A stretch of DNA of 23,058 nt from Prevotellaceae bacterium UBA7028 (GTDB lineage: Bacteria; Bacteroidota; Bacteroidia; Bacteroidales; Bacteroidaceae): positions 378 through 23,435 of the forward strand of contig DLBF01000191.1 of assembly GCA_002494215.1 (NCBI GenBank). The letters run 5' to 3'. Position numbers and translations under genes: made by a program. Shown here piece after piece: positions 14,289 through 21,759 of this stretch. Positions within the stretch are counted from its first letter, which is position 1, and every line of letters starts with the position of its first letter. The notes beneath the pieces were generated by a model that searched no databases, had not been told where the DNA came from, and saw only the letters and a list, made by a program, of their open reading frames with translations.

Positions 14289-17200
14289 TTAATCAATTGT
14301 AACAAAGTACTTCCTGGTTGCAATCTTGCCATGGAAGTCAAGAGCAGAGTATGCTATCTCGTAGGTATAGCCAGACTTCAGGTTTACATAAGCACGACGA
14401 ACTTCACCTGGGAATACAGTATTCATATTATCACCAGTGTTTGCACGACTCAACTCATCCTTACATTCGGTGTCGCCACCCTGAGCAGACTTGTTACCCT
14501 TAAATACATTTACAACAGCTACATGCTTCTTAGCCAAAGGAACAGCCAACTCTAATGTCCATGTTGTAGGAACAAGGCTAATTGTACCTGCCTTGAACTT
14601 TGTAGGATAATTCTTTGCCATACTCAGCATCTTGGTACCTGTACCATCACTGGCAATCAAGGTGGGCTGCAAACGACTATTTGTACTATTTACGAAGTTA
14701 ACAATCTTCTCGTTAAACTTCTTGAGGTAAGAAGCAACCTTGTCCATAAATTTGTCAATCTTGGTATCAATCTTTGCCTGATAGCTGTTAATCTTGGTGA
14801 TCATGTCATTGACGTCATCAACAATATTGTTCAGATCGTCAAGCATATTATTAACACCGCCAATAGCCTGCTGAGCACTACCCCAGAGAGATTCTGCAGC
14901 TTTAGACAAATCCTTCTTCACCCAGATACGGATACTCTTCTTATCTGTGTGTATTGGGTTGCCATTGCCATCGTAAACAATGTTACCATTAGCATCCAAT
15001 TGATAGTCACCAAAGTAAATCCACTTTTCAATGTTGACTGTGGTTTGTACTGTTTGATCCACATTAATGGTAACCTCCTGATTTTCATTATACTCGAAGT
15101 GAGCAACAGCTTGGCCGTCAAGGGTAATCGTTCCACCACCCATAGAAGCATTTGCATCAACAGCAATCTGGTCAAGGTCAATAACTGCATTACCAACTGT
15201 ATTGTCGTATGCATCCTTAACGGGAACAACCAATTGAGCAGAACCTGGATCACTTGAGTTCTTTACATTTGCGGTAACTACGATAGTAGGAGCATCTACA
15301 GTCACAGTAGACATGTCGATAAAAATATCCTTTGCGATATTGATAGGAACATTTACAGGCTGACTGAACTTAACAGGAACGTTAACAGTCTGGTTCAAAT
15401 CCAAGTGATAAGAAAGACCGCCAATCTCGATAGTGGTATCGATATCCACTTTGAACAATGCCTTCTGACTCTCAGTAAGGTCAGCAACCTCAACATGCTT
15501 GATCTTCAGGGATGCAACATCCTTAACAAGGTCAGAGCTATTAAACTCCTTATAAACAGTCTTAACTGCACCGTGCAGACTCTTGGAAACAGAATCCAAC
15601 AACTCCATTGCGCGCTCGTAACCAGGAATAGTCTCATAATGGAAGTCCTTAGCAGTCTGCAAAGAGAGAGGCTTAACAGCGGTAGCTGCCAAATTGTAGT
15701 TAGAGTAAACAGCGTGCTTCTTAGCTGTCTCGCCAGCCTTAGCTGAATCTGACCACTCGCACTTAACAGCGTTAGCATCGATTCTGAGACCCTTGATTAC
15801 GTCTGCCATATCAGAAGCAACCTTGGTAAGGTCTGCAGAAGAACGCTTGTTAATGATTTCATGGATAGCATCCTTAATAGAAGATGTATTGAAGTTAATC
15901 TTCTGTACCTTATTTACATCCTCAGCTGCCAAGTTAGCAGTACACTCATAGAAACCATTGTCTGCTGCACGTGAGTAACCCAGCTGCAAGATCCTATCGC
16001 TACGCTTCAGACCATCCAACTTAATATAAGACTCGTGATCCTGGCTATTAACAAGGCTCAACTGCAACTTAGAGAAGTCAACAGTATTGGGGTTAACGGT
16101 CAGGAAGAGTGTACCTGCATTGCTCTCCTCGTTCTGCAGAATAACATCACCTGTCTTAAAGAGAGGTGTATCATCAGACAGACCAAGAGCCTGCAAATCC
16201 TTTGTTGTCAAAGCGTACTTCTCATGCACGTAGTTAGCTGTACGAGCTGTGGGGAAGTAAACAGGCTGGGTAGCCTCGCCATAGTAAGTCAGCAATACGT
16301 TAGACTGTACACCGATAGGCAGGTTCAAAGTACCGAATGCAGGATTGTAGGTTCCTTGTACGATAATGCCGGTTACCTGTCTCTTCAGATTCTCCTGCAG
16401 AATATCAAACTCACCTGTAAGTTTTTCAATATCTTCTGTATTCTTTGCTACGAGTACGCCCAGAGAGTCAATTTGTGCCTGCAAGCTGTCAATCTTCTCC
16501 TGGAACTCGTCCATAGCGGTCTGCAACTTAGTCTCCAGATCGGAGATCTTTGTAGTGTTGCCATCAATCTTTGACTCGAGAACACCCAGAGAATCGTTTA
16601 CAAGATCAATTGCCTTATTTACATTAACAATGTCAGCCAAAGTCTTGTCGATCTTCTGGTCGGTAGAATCCTTGTAAGCCTGCAGGGTCTCGCTGATTTC
16701 AACGTCCTTCTGCTGCAGCTTCAAAATCTCTGCCCAAAGGTCATCAACCTGATCATCGAGGTAATCGCGCAGATCCTGAACACTTACATTAGCATTGGCA
16801 AGATCAGCTCTAACCAAAGCAATCTCCAAGTCGGTATAAGCCTTTGCCTTCTCCAGATTAGCATCTGCATAAGCATACAACTTGGTAATCTCATCCTTCA
16901 GGTCGTTAACCTCACCACCCAGGCTATCTACTTTCTCATACAACTCAGTTACAGAGCTCTTCAGGGCAGGAACGGTAGTGTTATTCAAGACCTTCAGTAC
17001 ACTGTCATTGTCATGAACAGTCTTCTCCATCAATTCGATGGCAACCTTGTTTGCAAATGCCTGAGCATAAGCTGTGTCGGCAGTAACATAAGCGTGCTTC
17101 AAAGAATCGCTCATGGCAACCATCTGAACCTTCATGTCGCTGATGGCCTGAGTATTTGTGGCAATCTTCTCTTTATTTTCCTTAGACAACTTATCTGCGG

Positions 17201-17891
17201 CCTCTGCTATTTCCTTCAAGCTATTAACAAGCTCATTAGCTTCTTTAGCAATAGTCTTTGCAGAATCAGCCTTTGCAACAGCAGCCTGAACCTGACTGAT
17301 AGCCTGCTCAGCAGCAGTCTTAGCATTGTTAGCAATAGTTGTAGCAGTCTCTATCTTGCTGTTAGCATCTGTAGCCAACTGATAGGCACTATTTGCAGTC
17401 TGCTCAATCTGAGAAATCTTACTAAGATCACAGTGGCATTTATCAATTGCAGCGATTTTCTCCTCCAACAATCTTACAGCCTCATTCAATTCAGCCTCAC
17501 TAACGCCAATATTGTTGAAGAAGTTGTTAATCGTCTGGTAGTTTTCGGTGATACCTTGAATCAAGCCCTTCAAAGTCTCCAACGATTTGTTGTCACTAAC
17601 AGAAGCCTCATCCATCTTGTTCATGAAGTCCGAGAACTTCTGGATGGTCTCTGACATATTCTCAGGACAGTTACATTGCTTAATCAGAGCCAACTGATCC
17701 TGGACGTACTGCTTCATTTGCTCCATCTGCTGCTGCTGCATTCGAGCAACTTCCTCAATACTTGTATTCCCGTCAATCTTCAACTCCAATTGCTTGTACA
17801 GATCTGAGTATGTATCCTTACAAGATACAAACATTCCTAAGGAGACCGTTACGGCACCCATTAGAAGAATTTGGAAAAACTTTTTTTTCAT
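14289..17891 (-). CDS. Giant coiled-coil lipoprotein, unknown function (1200 aa)
   Basis: I do not recognise a named family. The signal peptide ends in a lipobox (MFVSC, Cys24), so it should be lipid-anchored. Residues about 25-504 are almost wholly helical with heptad patterns, including runs of ADSAKTIAKEANELV type and DSLQAQIDSLGVLV; this predicts a long rod. Residues about 505-1000 are beta-rich, starting GIIVQGTYNPAFGTLNLPIG. A second helical stretch (about 1000-1075, with VNNMLDDLNNIVDDVNDMI) precedes a C-terminal beta domain ending YEIAYSALDFHGKIATRKYF. It is first in a minus-strand set with OmpA, InlB-repeat and barrel genes and has a promoter-like box 79-86 bases upstream. It could be a surface fibre or an envelope spacer. 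Confidence 0.85.
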   Translation of the reverse strand: MKKKFFQILLMGAVTVSLGMFVSCKDTYSDLYKQLELKIDGNTSIEEVARMQQQQMEQMKQYVQDQLALIKQCNCPENMSETIQKFSDFMNKMDEASVSDNKSLETLKGLIQGITENYQTINNFFNNIGVSEAELNEAVRLLEEKIAAIDKCHCDLSKISQIEQTANSAYQLATDANSKIETATTIANNAKTAAEQAISQVQAAVAKADSAKTIAKEANELVNSLKEIAEAADKLSKENKEKIATNTQAISDMKVQMVAMSDSLKHAYVTADTAYAQAFANKVAIELMEKTVHDNDSVLKVLNNTTVPALKSSVTELYEKVDSLGGEVNDLKDEITKLYAYADANLEKAKAYTDLEIALVRADLANANVSVQDLRDYLDDQVDDLWAEILKLQQKDVEISETLQAYKDSTDQKIDKTLADIVNVNKAIDLVNDSLGVLESKIDGNTTKISDLETKLQTAMDEFQEKIDSLQAQIDSLGVLVAKNTEDIEKLTGEFDILQENLKRQVTGIIVQGTYNPAFGTLNLPIGVQSNVLLTYYGEATQPVYFPTARTANYVHEKYALTTKDLQALGLSDDTPLFKTGDVILQNEESNAGTLFLTVNPNTVDFSKLQLSLVNSQDHESYIKLDGLKRSDRILQLGYSRAADNGFYECTANLAAEDVNKVQKINFNTSSIKDAIHEIINKRSSADLTKVASDMADVIKGLRIDANAVKCEWSDSAKAGETAKKHAVYSNYNLAATAVKPLSLQTAKDFHYETIPGYERAMELLDSVSKSLHGAVKTVYKEFNSSDLVKDVASLKIKHVEVADLTESQKALFKVDIDTTIEIGGLSYHLDLNQTVNVPVKFSQPVNVPINIAKDIFIDMSTVTVDAPTIVVTANVKNSSDPGSAQLVVPVKDAYDNTVGNAVIDLDQIAVDANASMGGGTITLDGQAVAHFEYNENQEVTINVDQTVQTTVNIEKWIYFGDYQLDANGNIVYDGNGNPIHTDKKSIRIWVKKDLSKAAESLWGSAQQAIGGVNNMLDDLNNIVDDVNDMITKINSYQAKIDTKIDKFMDKVASYLKKFNEKIVNFVNSTNSRLQPTLIASDGTGTKMLSMAKNYPTKFKAGTISLVPTTWTLELAVPLAKKHVAVVNVFKGNKSAQGGDTECKDELSRANTGDNMNTVFPGEVRRAYVNLKSGYTYEIAYSALDFHGKIATRKYFVTID

Positions 17892-17969
17892 AATTATATC
17901 GATATATTAATTTAAGTATCACAACGTCACTACACAATTCACCCTTTTTTATAAGGCGCTAATCATTCG

Positions 17970-17977
17970 CAAAAATA
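17970..17977 (-). promoter_or_regulatory. -7 box of the envelope gene cluster
   Basis: On the minus strand this reads TATTTTTG, matching TAnnTTTG, and would give a leader of about 70 nt before the lipoprotein start at 17891. No clean -33 TTTG is seen at 19-21 bases. This is the only obvious promoter for the four-gene minus-strand run. Confidence 0.45.
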
Positions 17978-18057
17978 TGATTATATTATGAAACCTATAC
18001 ATTTTGCACCTTGCGTTTAAGAATATTTAACACTTCTACGCGTTTTCGACTGTAAAA

Positions 18058-18089
18058 TTTGGTTGTTAAAAAGATAAAGTATAACTTTG
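18058..18089 (+). promoter_or_regulatory. Promoter of tyrS
   Basis: TTTG at 18058-18061 and TAACTTTG at 18082-18089 are 20 bases apart, matching the Bacteroidetes promoter. RNA would start near 18096, 18 bases before the ATG at 18114. This also rules out an upstream TTG start at 18087. Confidence 0.8.
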
Positions 18090-18113
18090 CAGCCCATAAA
18101 ACATATTATCCGT

Positions 18114-19415
18114 ATGAATTTTGTAGAGGAACTTAAATGGAGGGGCATGATTCACCAGATGATGCCCGGAACAGAAGAACTTTTCGAGAAGGAAACAGTC
18201 ACGGCATACGTGGGTATTGACCCCACTGCAGACAGTCTGCATATCGGACACCTCTGTGGTGTAATGATGCTTCGTCACCTGCAGCAGGCAGGACATAAGC
18301 CTCTGGCTCTTGTTGGCGGTGCAACAGGTATGATAGGCGACCCCAGCGGTAAAAGCCAGGAACGTAACCTGCTGAACGAGGAAACTCTGCGCCACAACGT
18401 AGAGTGTATCAAGGCCCAGTTGAGCCGTTTCCTCGATTTCAATAGCGAAGCTCCTAATGCTGCCGAGTTGGTAAACAACTACGACTGGATGAAGAACTTC
18501 TCATTCTTGGAATTTGCCCGCGAGATAGGTAAGTGCATCACCGTCAACTATATGATGGCTAAGGACAGTGTAAAGCGTCGTCTGAACGGCGAAGCTCAGG
18601 ACGGCATGTCATTCACAGAGTTCACCTATCAGCTTCTACAGGGTTACGACTTTCTCCACCTCTACCAGACAAAGAACTGCAAGCTGCAGATGGGCGGTAG
18701 CGACCAGTGGGGTAACATCACCACAGGTACAGAGTTGATTCGCCGTAAGCTGGGTGCCGACAACGAGGCATTTGCCCTCACCTGCCCCCTTATCACAAAG
18801 GCAGACGGCAAGAAGTTCGGAAAGACAGAGAAGGGTAATATCTGGCTCGATCGTAATCGCACAAGCCCTTACACATTCTACCAGTTCTGGTTGAACGTAG
18901 CAGACGAGGATGCCGAGCGTTACATAAAGATTTTCACCTCTTTGGACAAGGCTACCATCGATGCTCTGATTGAGGAACATCGTCAGGATCCTGGCCGTCG
19001 TATTCTTCAGAAGCGTTTGGCAGAGGAGGTTACCGTCCTCGTTCACAGCCGTGAAGATTATGAACTGGCACTGGAAGCCAGCAACATCCTCTTTGGAAAG
19101 GCTACAAAGGAAAGCCTTACGAAACTGGACGAGCAGACGCTGTTGGATGTCTTCTCTGGCGTTCCCCAGTTCGAGGTTAGCCGTTCTCTTCTGGAAGGCG
19201 AAGGCGTAAAAGCCATTGACCTGTTGGCAGAACATACAGCCTGCTTCGCTTCAAAAGGCGAGATGCGTAAGCTCACTCAGGGCGGTGGTGTTTCCATTAA
19301 CAAGGAAAAACTAGATGACCCCAACAAGGCCATCACAACAGCTGACCTGTTAGACGGTAAATACATTCTGGCTCAGCAAGGCAAGAAGAAGTACTTCCTG
19401 CTGATTGTAAAATAA
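18114..19415 (+). CDS. tyrS: Tyrosyl-tRNA synthetase (433 aa)
   Basis: Charges tRNA-Tyr with tyrosine in the cytoplasm. The class I signatures are present: HIGH at 43-46 (ADSLHIGHL) and KFGKT at 234-238, the TyrRS form of [17 protein letters not shown] is the conserved tyrosine/ATP-site stretch. The C terminus (about 360-433) is an S4-like RNA-binding domain ending [17 protein letters not shown]. Length fits bacterial TyrRS. The start at 18114 is chosen because RNA starts near 18096 and the reading frame upstream overlaps the -7 box. It has its own promoter and terminator, so it is monocistronic; no T-box is visible in the short leader. Confidence 0.96.
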   Translation: MNFVEELKWRGMIHQMMPGTEELFEKETVTAYVGIDPTADSLHIGHLCGVMMLRHLQQAGHKPLALVGGATGMIGDPSGKSQERNLLNEETLRHNVECIKAQLSRFLDFNSEAPNAAELVNNYDWMKNFSFLEFAREIGKCITVNYMMAKDSVKRRLNGEAQDGMSFTEFTYQLLQGYDFLHLYQTKNCKLQMGGSDQWGNITTGTELIRRKLGADNEAFALTCPLITKADGKKFGKTEKGNIWLDRNRTSPYTFYQFWLNVADEDAERYIKIFTSLDKATIDALIEEHRQDPGRRILQKRLAEEVTVLVHSREDYELALEASNILFGKATKESLTKLDEQTLLDVFSGVPQFEVSRSLLEGEGVKAIDLLAEHTACFASKGEMRKLTQGGGVSINKEKLDDPNKAITTADLLDGKYILAQQGKKKYFLLIVK

Positions 19416-19457
19416 AAAAGTGAGAAGAAAGGAATAATTTTTCATTTTTCACTTTTT
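19415..19457 (+). terminator. Probable tyrS terminator
   Basis: AAAAAGTGA (19415-19423) and TCACTTTTT (19449-19457) are perfect reverse complements and the right arm ends in a T-run. The loop is long (25 nt) and the stem A+T-rich. The flanking TTTTCACTTTTTACTTTTCAC pattern is a short period-10 repeat that could give alternative right arms. Confidence 0.6.
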
Positions 19458-19475
19458 ACTTTTCACTTTTTGTTG

Positions 19476-19483
19476 TACATTTG
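19476..19483 (+). promoter_or_regulatory. -7 box of the tRNA-Gln promoter
   Basis: TACATTTG matches TAnnTTTG and lies 32 bases before the mature tRNA. The -33 region is only T-rich (TTTTTACTTTT), without a clear TTTG at 19-21 bases. Confidence 0.55.
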
Positions 19484-19515
19484 CACCCGCAATCTGAAAA
19501 AGATTGGGATAGGAT

Positions 19516-19586
19516 TGGGCTATGGTGTAATGGTAGCACAAGACATTTTGGTCGTCTTAGTCCTGGTTCGAACCCGGGTAGCCCAA
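19516..19586 (+). tRNA. tRNA-Gln (anticodon UUG)
   Basis: Acceptor TGGGCTA pairs with TAGCCCA, D stem GTG/CAC, anticodon loop TTTTGGT (anticodon TTG), T stem CCTGG/CCGGG with TTCGAAC loop, discriminator A. The anticodon stem AGACA/CGTCT has one A-C mismatch next to the loop (31-39). The start with an unpaired-looking but paired U1-A72 is typical of bacterial tRNA-Gln. CCA is not encoded in full. Confidence 0.93.
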
Positions 19587-19590
19587 CCCA

Positions 19591-19630
19591 AAAAGAAGCG
19601 CTGGTTCTCTATTGAGCCAGCGCTTCTTTT
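19591..19630 (+). terminator. Strong intrinsic terminator after tRNA-Gln
   Basis: Bases 19591-19607 and 19614-19630 form a 17-bp stem (one G-U pair) with a 6-nt loop; the A-run before and T-run after allow use from both strands. Confidence 0.93.
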
Positions 19631-19661
19631 ATTATATTTCCTGATTACAGAAAATTTACTG

Positions 19662-19707
19662 CCTAACTAGAAAAAACTTTTTCCCTAACCAGAGAAAAAG
19701 TTTTTCC
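19662..19707. terminator. Tandem 22-bp repeat that forms a hairpin; likely minus-strand terminator
   Basis: Two imperfect 22-bp units (19662-19683, 19684-19705), each opening CCTAAC, contain AAAAACTTTTTC and GAAAAAGTTTTT (19672-19683 and 19694-19705), which are perfect reverse complements with a 10-nt loop. Read on the minus strand this lies 28 bases after the GH92 stop and could end the lpdA-GH92 transcript. A+T-rich stems make it weaker than the terminator at 19591-19630. Confidence 0.55.
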
Positions 19708-19732
19708 TAACTATCGCATAAAATGCAATAAG

Positions 19733-21745
19733 CTAATATACAAAGGTCAATTCACCGCCCTTCTTCAACTCCGAAACGGCAATGCGCCAATTCCGAAGTT
19801 TCTTGCCATTCCATGTAGCGTATTTCAGCGGCTGGTTCTTGTCAGAACGTCCCTTAGTACTGATGACAACACTCTTATCACCCAAACGCATTGTAACCTC
19901 ATCAAAGAGAGGAGAGAAAACCTCGTATTGCGCTTCTCCTACCACCAGAGGATAAAGACCGACGCTGGCAAAGACATACCAGGCACTCATGGCACCATCG
20001 TCTTCGTCCATCTCCGGAGCATATCCACGTGGAGCATTCACGAAAGCACACCCCACCCAAGGCGTTGGATAGGCATCATTGCCACCATAGCGATGGGTAA
20101 CGACTTCTGTTGCCAAGGGGCGAACAGTAAGTTCTGTCTTCTCGGGCATTCCCAGACGAGCGAAAAGGAAAGGCACATGAATGTCGGGTTCATTCCCTTG
20201 GTTGTACAGTTCTTTCTCGAAGAAAGTAACCAACTCCTGTCCCAGTTCTTTCTTACCCACCATATTTATCATACGATCCAGGAACATGGGAGCGCCCCAA
20301 CGATATTGCCAGCGTGTACCTTGGTACAAGCCGCTACCGCGCATTTTCAGGAAGGAATCGTCAATCTTCTGGAACTCACGAGGCCAAATGCTATCGAAGA
20401 TTTCCTCACCACGGGCCGTCCATTTGCTGGCATCATCCGTCACGCCCAACTCACCAGCCAACTGCCCCAGCGACCAGAAGTCACCAGCAGCCTCCAAGCA
20501 TTGGTCGGGGCTCTTCAGCGAGAGACGCTTCACCTCTTCCACCATACCTGGATAAGCATCGCGCAGATTCGGAATACTGATTCCCTGACGGTATGCATCC
20601 AACAAAGTAGCTATGGCATGTTCTGTACGAACGGTAGGTACACACTCGTTAGATGTACTCCAGTCCTTCTTGCCTGTAATATATAGGGTGGATAGTGAAC
20701 GCATGATGTCGCTGGACCTGCGTGGGTCAAGCAACGTTATCAGAGGAAACTTGGTACGGTAAGTATCCCATAAAGACCAAGAGCTGTAGTATGTATAGCC
20801 CTGCTCCTCGTGCACCTTTCCATCCGTTCCCAGGTAATGCTTCATATTGCGGTCTGTAACCACAAACGGGCTGTGGAAAGTACGATACAACGAGGTATAG
20901 AAAATAATACGCTGATCGGAAGTGCCACCCTCGACCGTTACCGTTGAAAGCAACTGACGCCACTGACGCTTTGCCTGTTCAACCATGGATAGGAAATCCA
21001 TTCTCCACACATCGGATTCTTTCATAGCGTCCAACTCCTTTTCAAGTCCTGTAGAAACCACGATGCGTACCTCAACATAGCGGGCAGAGAGAGTGGGGAA
21101 AGTCAATTTCTTCTTGCCACCCTCCAGTTCCTGCATTTCGAATGGAGCAGATGTGTATAGTCTGTAATACAAGTGGTAATTGCCACGACGACAAGTATTG
21201 GCACAATCAATATAACCCTGCCCAACGTTCTCGCCAATCTTACTAAAGGACGACTTATACACTTTATCGAATGCCGTTCCTGGGTTCAAGAGCAACACAG
21301 CCTTCTCGGCAGAGGGGAAAGAGAAACGCTCTACTGCCATACGTCTGTTAGCCGTAGCCGTGAACCATACGCCATTACTAAGCTTCACGCTGTAATAGCC
21401 GGGGGTTGCCTGCTCTGTGCTTTTAATCAAGTGTACATTCTCACCTGTCTCGTCAGGCATCAGCGACACATTGCCGCCACAACCGCTACCGCCTACTCCG
21501 GAAAGACGATTGATACTGAACCCAGATATTTGGGAAACCTCATAATCATAACCGGGGTGCTGACGAGGCTTACTGTCGGGGCAAACCTGAATCTGGCTAT
21601 ACGGCATACATGCACCCGGAGACATCTGTCCGTAGTCGTTTGCCGTACCAATGTACAGATTTACATTATCCAACACATCCTGCGCAGAAGCCCAGGTTGT
21701 AGTGACGGCACAAAGGAGAAGTGCGATAGATAATTTTCTTATCAT
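19733..21745 (-). CDS. Secreted glycoside hydrolase family 92, alpha-mannosidase type (670 aa)
   Basis: GH92 enzymes are calcium-dependent exo-alpha-mannosidases of Bacteroidetes acting on N-glycans or yeast mannan. A signal peptide (residues 1-21, ending ASA before QDVLD) exports it. The N-terminal beta domain includes GYDYEVSQISGFSINRLSG and then GGSGCGGN. The catalytic (alpha/alpha)6 part has the family signatures WSLWDTYRT (Trp326, Asp327), GNEPDIH (Glu519, the expected general acid) and MDEDDGAMSAWYVF (Asp580, Asp582, Asp583). At 670 residues it is a little shorter than many members (about 740). It starts 14 bases after lpdA, so they probably share a transcript although they have no common pathway. 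No SusC/SusD pair lies in the window. Exact linkage specificity cannot be read. Confidence 0.92.
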   Translation of the reverse strand: MIRKLSIALLLCAVTTTWASAQDVLDNVNLYIGTANDYGQMSPGACMPYSQIQVCPDSKPRQHPGYDYEVSQISGFSINRLSGVGGSGCGGNVSLMPDETGENVHLIKSTEQATPGYYSVKLSNGVWFTATANRRMAVERFSFPSAEKAVLLLNPGTAFDKVYKSSFSKIGENVGQGYIDCANTCRRGNYHLYYRLYTSAPFEMQELEGGKKKLTFPTLSARYVEVRIVVSTGLEKELDAMKESDVWRMDFLSMVEQAKRQWRQLLSTVTVEGGTSDQRIIFYTSLYRTFHSPFVVTDRNMKHYLGTDGKVHEEQGYTYYSSWSLWDTYRTKFPLITLLDPRRSSDIMRSLSTLYITGKKDWSTSNECVPTVRTEHAIATLLDAYRQGISIPNLRDAYPGMVEEVKRLSLKSPDQCLEAAGDFWSLGQLAGELGVTDDASKWTARGEEIFDSIWPREFQKIDDSFLKMRGSGLYQGTRWQYRWGAPMFLDRMINMVGKKELGQELVTFFEKELYNQGNEPDIHVPFLFARLGMPEKTELTVRPLATEVVTHRYGGNDAYPTPWVGCAFVNAPRGYAPEMDEDDGAMSAWYVFASVGLYPLVVGEAQYEVFSPLFDEVTMRLGDKSVVISTKGRSDKNQPLKYATWNGKKLRNWRIAVSELKKGGELTFVY

Positions 21746-21759
21746 ATTGTATAAAATGT

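Noticed and set aside
17013..17654. 213-codon Leu/Ser-rich frame antisense to the coiled-coil lipoprotein, looking like membrane segments
   Set aside because: The complement of heptad-rich helical codons automatically gives Leu/Ser/Cys-rich translation; no start signals.
19928..20686. 252-codon open frame antisense to the GH92 gene
   Set aside because: Shadow of a gene with clear family motifs; composition looks random.
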